64,000 nucleotides of DNA from Rhodamnia argentea (taxonomy: Eukaryota; Streptophyta; Magnoliopsida; Myrtales; Myrtaceae): positions 29,263,903 to 29,327,902 of the forward strand of contig NC_063152.1 of the NCBI RefSeq assembly GCF_020921035.1, written 5' to 3'. This document shows positions 58,043 to 64,000 of the stretch, piece by piece; positions within the stretch are counted from its first letter, which is position 1, and each line of letters starts with the position of its first letter. The position numbers and the translations under genes are program-made. Under the pieces are notes generated by a model. That model did no database searches. It was not told the DNA's origin and worked only from the letters and a program-made list of their open reading frames with translations.

Positions 58043-60341
58043 AAGTTGATTTGTTTGATTCTATGAAAGTTGCTGCTACAAAAGAGAAGGCCAACGGCGT
58101 CAGAAAGGGGCAAAGAATCTCTCTCGTTTGAATTGTCTGGCTTTAATCAATGAGCAAGTTGGCAATTTGCGCCTTCAAAATGAAAATGGCCAAAAAGGAC
58201 GGGCCCCCCACCCCTCGCCTCTTTCAGGCCGCGCAGTTGGCGCTCCCACCCCATCCGTTCACGTGGTCAACAGAAAAAAAAATATCTCTCATCCCACGGC
58301 CACGATTCGTCGCTGCATCCATCACCTCCGTCCAATCCCGCGACGCGAACCGAGTGTGTATGTTCTCTCTCGGAAACGCACAGAGCCAGTGGATTGGTCA
58401 GTTCCAACTTTTTACTCCTCAGGTACGCCCCGGGTGGGACCCACCCCACAGCAGCAACTCTTCTTAATTAGCATTATGAGAAAAATCTCGAACCTTCGAG
58501 TAAATATATAAAAAATAATAACTAATAAAAACTGATCGGGTCTCGATCCTCGGATCCCCCCTCCATCTGATTCGACTCCGACCCGATTCAGAGAATTGCC
58601 TTTTGCCCCTAGCCCACATTCGGTGCTGATGGCCGCCGCCCTCACTTCACTTTCTTTCATGTGGTCGCAAGCGCATGTTTAATCTTTATCGATCAATTCT
58701 CGTTCCTTCGAATTTCCCCGTGAAACGGGTTTAGTAGAAAAGCAAAAGAGAGCCCCTCTTCGTCAAACTCCACTTATATATCTCAAGAACCGAAATAACG
58801 CGCACGTCATTAATCATCGAGCGTGCTTTATTAGGATGATAGGGTTACCCCCATCCGGTTCGTCGAGAATCCTCGAAAAAGGGTCCGGACTCCGTCGCGT
58901 AGAAATATCGATAACAAAGATAACGAAAAAAAGGATAAGAATATGGACATGACGCTCGTGCATTCCCCATCGTTTCTTGCGATCGGGGTGGAACCTCACA
59001 CGAAAACGCCCGACCTCTCCCGACCACACAAAGCTCGAACCTCATACGCATATGTTAAAATTAAATACTCGCCGCACCTAACATGGCGATCTTGATTGAC
59101 CCTACTTACCGGGGTTTGTGGCCAATAACTATTAGCCTTGTATATTTAAAGAAAAATCCAATTTTTACGACGACCCAAAATTTCTAGTGGCCCATAAAAT
59201 AATATGGTGATGAAAATGTAATGGCCCACCGAAAAACAAAATAAAAAAACATCAAAATCGTGGCATTGACCGTACTTTTTACAAGACCAAAGTAGCGAGC
59301 ATCAATCATTGTGTTCGGCTGGTGGCGTTTCCATTATTATTCTCCTAGTTAGCTGATGTTTCTAGATAAGCTGGGGTTGGCGGCCATCATGCATCTCCCC
59401 TCTCCTTTGCTATTATGGCATGGCAAACCAGGTCAACCGCGCTCGATTTGGCTCGCTGGAGATCTCTTTGTCCAATGGAAATTGATTGAAATTTCCTGCA
59501 GGAAGACTGTGGTCGGTTCTGGTGCTGACTATGAGGTAGTCTACCGATGGATGAAACTTAACCATATCGAGGATAGTCACTTGACGTGGTCCCCGAGAGA
59601 TGCAGGGTACCTAACAGTATGCTCGAAACGGGTTTTGAGGACCAAGATCTAACTCAGAATGTCACATGTTGTTTCGTGGGAACGACCCTTCATTTGACAG
59701 AAGCATACTGAATCTATGTTCCTCGGTCTCATGGGACGCGACTGGATTCACTCCTTCGGTATCATCCAGTTCATTTCCCACAAACGAACTGCACGACCCT
59801 AGTTTCTACTCAGTACAGCGAAACAAAGTTACCTTTCTTTTGGGGCAGACTTTAACGGAGAAATGAGAAAGCGACAGTGTCTGCAATTTTAATACCTCTG
59901 TTTTGCCTTCTCTCTTTTTCGGGTTTTACCAAATTGGTATTGTAAGTGGCGAAAAAGAAGAGGGAACATGGAACCGCACCAGCTATTATTAGCAAGAAAA
60001 CAGAGAGGCAAGAACAGAGAACAAGATCTTCAACTGGACATAAAAGAAAAAAAACCGCAGAGACGGTGCAATGATTCTTCCGAGTGTAGTCAAGAACTCA
60101 ACGACATATTCCAGAGGCTATAACATTTCCTCAGTTGGATAATCAGCAGTAAATCGACCACAAATTCCCTCCACATTCTTCATTGATTATCCAAATAGTC
60201 AACCAGTTCGCCAAAATCACCCAAAAAAGAACCATTTTTTTCTGCAGACAGTTCACAAATTCAAGTACCCCTTCGGGTTCATGAAAGAGGGAATCAAAAT
60301 GGAAACTTTAAGTGGAGAGAAGATGCTATTGGCCCTCACCC

Positions 60342-60968
60342 TCACGAGCCACCAACCAGCCCTTCAGCGACGGAGGCCAGCTTCTGCAGGTTCAGCTTCA
60401 CAAAGGTGTCGGCGAAGAGGCGGGTGTCCTCCTCGGTGTTCCCCTCCGGCACGTCCACGACGTACGACTCCAGGACGACGGTCCAGATCCCGCCCTCACG
60501 CGCCACCTCGTGCATCGTCGTCACCGACCGGTAGTTCCTCAGCCGGTGCTCCCCGCCGATGATGGTGAACCCGGTGACGAACCGATCGTCGTCCAGCACG
60601 TCCAGCCTCTCCTCGCTCGTGGACGCCGGGAGGCCGGAGATGACGTCGACGTAGCGCATGGCCCCCGCGGCGACCTCGAAGTCGGGCCCCACGGAGCATT
60701 GCCTGATGAAGTGCTTGTACACCTGGGGCTGGTCGAAGCGGCGCACGATGGACCAAACGGCGGCGCGTGGGGCCCGCACGCGCTGGGCCAGGAGGGAGGA
60801 GCACCTGCCCGGGCCGAGCTCGTACGTGTGGTGCTCGGCGACGGAGGGGCCGAGCTCGGCGAACTCGTCGGGGGTCAGCCCCGGCGGGGTCGTCAGGTGG
60901 TGGGCCGTGTTCGCCGGCGGTGGGTCTTCGGGTTCTTGAGCGGACTCGGATCTTTGACTATTTTCCAT
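60342..60968 (-). CDS. PYL2: Abscisic acid receptor, PYR/PYL/RCAR family (PYL2-like)
   Basis: An intronless minus-strand frame of 208 residues starting MENSQR. It shows the START/Bet v 1-type fold of the family: the gate loop SGLPA (111-115), the latch HRL (141-143, in GGEHRLRNY), the ligand lysine K85 in YKHF, the stretch VVLESYVVDVPEGNTEEDT and the C-terminal helix FVKLNLQKL. By family knowledge the closed gate-latch surface with bound abscisic acid inhibits clade A PP2C phosphatases and so frees SnRK2 kinases. The sequence between the gate and the C-terminal helix is closest to Arabidopsis PYL2. The N-terminus is about 20 residues longer than in AtPYL2 and Pro/Ser/Glu-rich. All key residues I can check are intact. 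The frame continues upstream to 61097, but that part is CT-repeat leader. Confidence 0.93.
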   Translation of the reverse strand: MENSQRSESAQEPEDPPPANTAHHLTTPPGLTPDEFAELGPSVAEHHTYELGPGRCSSLLAQRVRAPRAAVWSIVRRFDQPQVYKHFIRQCSVGPDFEVAAGAMRYVDVISGLPASTSEERLDVLDDDRFVTGFTIIGGEHRLRNYRSVTTMHEVAREGGIWTVVLESYVVDVPEGNTEEDTRLFADTFVKLNLQKLASVAEGLVGGS

Positions 60969-61002
60969 GGGAGTGAGCTCAGTTAGGGATGGATGGCGAT
61001 TC

Positions 61003-61031
61003 AGAGAGGGAGAGAGAGAGAGAGAGAGAGT
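61003..61031. repeat. (GA)n tract in the PYL leader
   Basis: GA-rich tract 35-63 bp upstream of the PYL start codon, a CT tract on the coding strand, between the TATA-like box and the ATG. Confidence 0.85.
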
Positions 61032-61082
61032 TACCTGTTTTAGAAAGAAGGTGTGAGGAAATAGGAGTTGAAATTTTGGGCG

Positions 61083-61089
61083 ATTTATA
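61083..61089 (-). promoter_or_regulatory. TATA-like box of the PYL gene
   Basis: TATAAAT on the minus strand, about 115 bp upstream of the ATG at 60968. Confidence 0.5.
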
Positions 61090-61996
61090 AGGGCCATTTC
61101 GGTATTAATTAAGAGTTTAGGGTCCTAAGTTTTTGGGGAGGTTTGATTTAATTTTTGTCTTCGTTGAGAGGACATTGACATTTTCTAATTTAGAGCATCT
61201 AATAATTTAATTATTTATATAAAGGGAATTTCGGTATCGTTCAAAAAATACTCACGATATTCGACAACATATGACTGCAAAAATTTATATGCTAATTTGC
61301 TTTCGTATGAGCATCAAAGAAATATACTCAAAGAGTACACGAAAGGGCCGATTCATACGAAATTTAGTCAAGTAAAATTTTTTTTTGCATACCCAACATA
61401 ATTGGAAAAATGCTATTGATAGCATCCAAGTTGGTATTGAGGTCCCATCTACATCTAGAGTGGGTGGTTGCTCCCAGGCAAAGCCCTAATTTTGAATGAG
61501 AGTTTTCTTGATTTTACTGTATGAATGTGAATCTTTGTCAACTTAGTAATATAAAAAGCAGACGCTTAGAGGAAATTTTACAATCACATTACGGTGAATC
61601 AATCAAGCGAAAGCAAGAAATTCAGAAATACGATGTGCCATTAGAGGGAGGGAATTAATTCTTGCAAGCTTAAGTGAACACCCATGTTGAGGAGTTCATC
61701 AAAAGTTCTCGGCATTCTGCATTTGCGTTATCAGCTTTTTCGAAATATTTTTTGAATCGAAGCGCTTAATGTCTGAAGACACACTCTTTGATGTGTGCAA
61801 AGTATGTATAGATAAACCATGGCTGTCAAACACTAATAGATCATTAAAGGAATTGATCCTCAGCATTCTCTCCTATATAGGGTCTATGGATTGGCTTGAT
61901 ATCACAATCAAAACCAGTAGTCTCTTGGAAGAAACACCAACTGCAATTACTGTACATGCATTTAACATTGTTGTGTCTACAAGCATTGTGTATATG

Positions 61997-62051
<55 letters not shown>

Positions 62052-62755
62052 CAGGATTTATTAACAAGAAAATTTGAAGAGGCCATATCATTCCACAGCT
62101 GCTAAAACTAAGAAAACCATTTGTTTTTTGCTTTTTTGGTACTGAAATCATACTAAACCTCGTGATTTATATTCTTTTGGATAAACTAAGTATGTGTTCT
62201 TATCCACCTTCTTTGGTTGGCCACTCGAGCAAACCTCATCACAGGCATCACCCAAACACAATAAACCAATCAAGACCATACCTTTTTCCTTTCCCCATGG
62301 AAAATATTTTATGAAACCATCACAAAAGCATTTGATCATCAGCCACCATGTCCATGACTTCTTGTCCCTATTTTACATGTTCTTTACAGTATCTTCTCCC
62401 TCTTCTCTTTGGGTGTTCTTGATCCTTGTCCACTTCCTTGTCTTGATTTAGGCAATAACAGAGTAACAAGCAAGAACTTATCAGCGAGCACATAATTTGA
62501 TCTGTCATAGCATAGGTTGAGTGTGTCTTATGTGATCCACCGCGTTTCGTTTTCTTAATGTTTTGACTATAGTAGCTCATTGATCCACACAAGCTAAAAT
62601 TGCAGCGCCAAGGTCAAAAGTAACTGTAGGGGAAGTAGTGGACCAACACATGGGAAAAAGAAGGAACAGAAAAGATCCACGGTTCCATTTTCCAAGAGGA
62701 AAAGCTCCCTAAGATAACAGAGAATGAGATGCATAAGAAACATACAATTGGTGCA
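61090..62755. other. Intergenic region between PYL and the last gene
   Basis: A/T-rich spacer with one very long GA microsatellite. The frames at 61769-62077 and 61844-62151 run through that repeat and are not genes. I see nothing else. Confidence 0.6.
61999..62049. repeat. (GA)n microsatellite, the longest in the window
   Basis: About 25 uninterrupted GA units, the longest pure dinucleotide tract here and likely to vary in length between individuals. Confidence 0.95.
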
Positions 62756-63871
62756 TCAACAACCCAACAAGTTTAGGAGTGGCCAACTGCGAGGCTTGTC
62801 CTTTCTTCCCACGAGCTTGGATGTCGTCTTCTTGTTATTGCTAGCAGTCTTGCTCTTTCCAAGCTTGAGCTTGCCAGGAGATGAGCGTTTAATCTTTTGC
62901 TGCTGCTGAACTTTATCAGATTTTCCCTCTTCCTGCAGTCACATATGAATTATTACTCACATGAATGAGGAAGAATTTCGCCTAGCAGCCCAAATCCCAC
63001 TTTGATCTTATGTACAAGGAGATGATATTATGTGCAAGGAGATATTTACATGAATTTCAGACACATTTTGATGAAGTTGGGGCGGGTTTGTCTCAGTTTT
63101 GCGATTGGAGATGCCGAAGAATGTGGAGGATGAGGAACCCGACACCCCCCGTTTGGATTCTTGGCTTGACGATTTTCCCCCAGAAGTGCGTGAGCAGCTG
63201 CTCGAATCCATTTCGAGGCACAGCTGAAAAATACATTTTTGTTGCGCAAATATTTAGAGGCGTTAAGCAAATACTGCATCTGAGATTATAGCATGAGCGT
63301 CTGTCCAAAATTAGAAAGAGTCCTACGATCATCGCTTTCCTAATCAGGCTCTTGGATATCTTAAGGACATTGTTATTTACAGTTCCAATACTTTCTACCA
63401 TTTCCATGACTATCATAATCCTCGTATAATGTCCACGACTATCATAATCCTAGTATAAATAGTACCTGAAGAAGACGCTGTTCGAGGGTCGCCACCCGAT
63501 CTACCAGGGACCCTTTGAAGTAACCATCCCTCACTGCCAAATCCATTGGCGGAAGCTCCCTCGCTTCTCCTCTAACCGTACTTCTCTTGCTCCCCTGTTT
63601 CGCTGAATCTTGCTTGCTTTCTAAACGTTTCATCTACATATGACCCAATTCCACAGAAGAGAGATTAATGACATAAAATTCTCATTTCAGAAAAGCAAAG
63701 CTTACAGAAACAAAGTAGAAAAAACAAAAAACAAAAAGGACGGGAGAATGAAAGTGAAACACCGTTGGGAACTTAGGAACAGCAGATGATGCCAGAACTC
63801 ACAATAAAATCCAGATGATCCAGCCTTGAAACAAGTGGCATGCAAGACTGAGGTGGCCTCGCAGACTCCAT
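62756..63871 (-). CDS. Uncharacterised plant protein, coiled-coil type
   Basis: Four exons on the minus strand, 63871-63803, 63633-63466, 63223-63050 and 62932-62756, each of whole codons, giving 195 residues. The start MESARPPQSCMPLVSRLDHL is followed by MKRLESKQDSAKQ and a heptad-like segment GSLVDRVATLEQRLLQLCLE that suggests a short coiled coil. The middle is very Ser-rich (SSSCSRTSGGKSSSQES). The tail is strongly basic (Lys-rich), contains a QQQQ run and ends RSWPLLNLLGC. There is no signal peptide or membrane segment; a nuclear or cytoplasmic scaffold-like protein is possible but unproven. I do not recognise a named family. The exon 3 start is chosen from the acceptor TTTTCAG and phase continuity. 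Confidence 0.7.
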
Positions 63872-64000
63872 ATCTGAATACCAATCAAAATTTTTTCTGC
63901 TTTGAATTCTGAGGAGCCTGAGTTTAATTATGATGGGTGTGTTTATATAGGTTTTAGCCGAATCAGTTAGAGAGTCAATAGGTTGTTTGTTTATAATGTC

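Larger units (their letters stand above)
55916..60341. other. Intergenic region between the small gene and PYL
   Basis: It contains a GC-rich non-autonomous repeat (56650-57430), a Tourist-like MITE (57438-57648), two CT microsatellites and unassigned spacer. Frames at 55912-56274, 58128-58511 and 59356-59866 have no recognisable domain. Confidence 0.6.

Noticed and set aside
50047-60968. A functional jasmonate/abscisic acid gene cluster (MYC2 and PYL)
   Set aside because: The genes are 8 kb apart on opposite strands with repeats between them; plant genes of linked hormone pathways are commonly neighbours by chance.
60969-61097. N-terminal extension of the PYL protein
   Set aside because: The extra codons translate the CT-rich leader, and the region holds a TATA-like box and a GA tract. 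The ATG at 60968 fits the family better.

Overview
This is a plant nuclear window, almost certainly a woody eudicot. Its genes carry GT-AG introns and encode plant-only families: a MYC2-type bHLH, a PYL abscisic acid receptor, a PLATZ factor, an ATL RING-H2 ligase and a GCCK-type tetraspanin. The repeat style (many small inverted-repeat elements, including one family whose arms read like 'aatttagtccttgaacttt', GC-rich cores between A/T-rich arms, and very long CT/GA microsatellites) reminds me of Eucalyptus or another Myrtaceae. That assignment is from memory, not from a search.

Layout, left to right. 0-3.8 kb: the 3' part of a PIG-W/GWT1-type GPI-anchor acyltransferase gene (+), entering from outside the window. 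7.5-9.7 kb: a group Ia bHLH factor of the bHLH94/96 type (+). 13.8-15.1 kb: an ATL-type RING-H2 ubiquitin ligase (-) with a probable 5' UTR intron and a uORF. 18.9-20.3 kb: a tetraspanin (+). 20.3-28.4 kb: gene-free, repeat-rich, with an ACGT-element cluster. 28.4-30.4 kb: a PLATZ transcription factor (-) whose start codon sits alone at the end of exon 1. 30.4-38.5 kb: gene-free. 38.6-39.7 kb: a USP-like protein (-). 39.7-50 kb: gene-free. 50.0-52.1 kb: an intronless MYC2-like bHLH factor (+). 55.5-55.9 kb: a small conserved plant protein of unknown function (+). 60.3-61.0 kb: a PYL2-like abscisic acid receptor (-). 62.8-63.9 kb: a four-exon gene of unknown function (-).

Between genes the DNA is dominated by small non-autonomous elements and microsatellites. 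Elements with visible ends include a tRNA-derived SINE with a 16-bp target duplication (53.7 kb), a Mutator-like MITE with a 10-bp duplication (46.9 kb), a Tourist-like MITE with a TAA duplication (57.4 kb) and a 1.34-kb long-inverted-repeat element (16.8-18.1 kb). Three stretches look like separate nuclear insertions of plastid DNA: the petB intron end with the start of exon 2 (about 11.5-11.86 kb), trnN-GUU with flanks (about 34.26-34.55 kb), and the trnA-UGC 5' half with intron (about 46.0-46.24 kb).

The genes do not form one pathway. A jasmonate regulator (MYC2) and an abscisic acid receptor (PYL) lie about 8 kb apart, which I treat as chance. I found no clearly new biological system. The leads most worth checking are the MYC2 upstream ORF that overlaps the start codon as ATGA, the spliced uORF ending 7 nt before the ATL start, the isolated start codon of the PLATZ gene, and unassigned coding-like segments at 54.3-55.35 kb (-). 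All exon borders were read by eye, checking GT-AG signals, reading phase and family similarity; no alignment was run.
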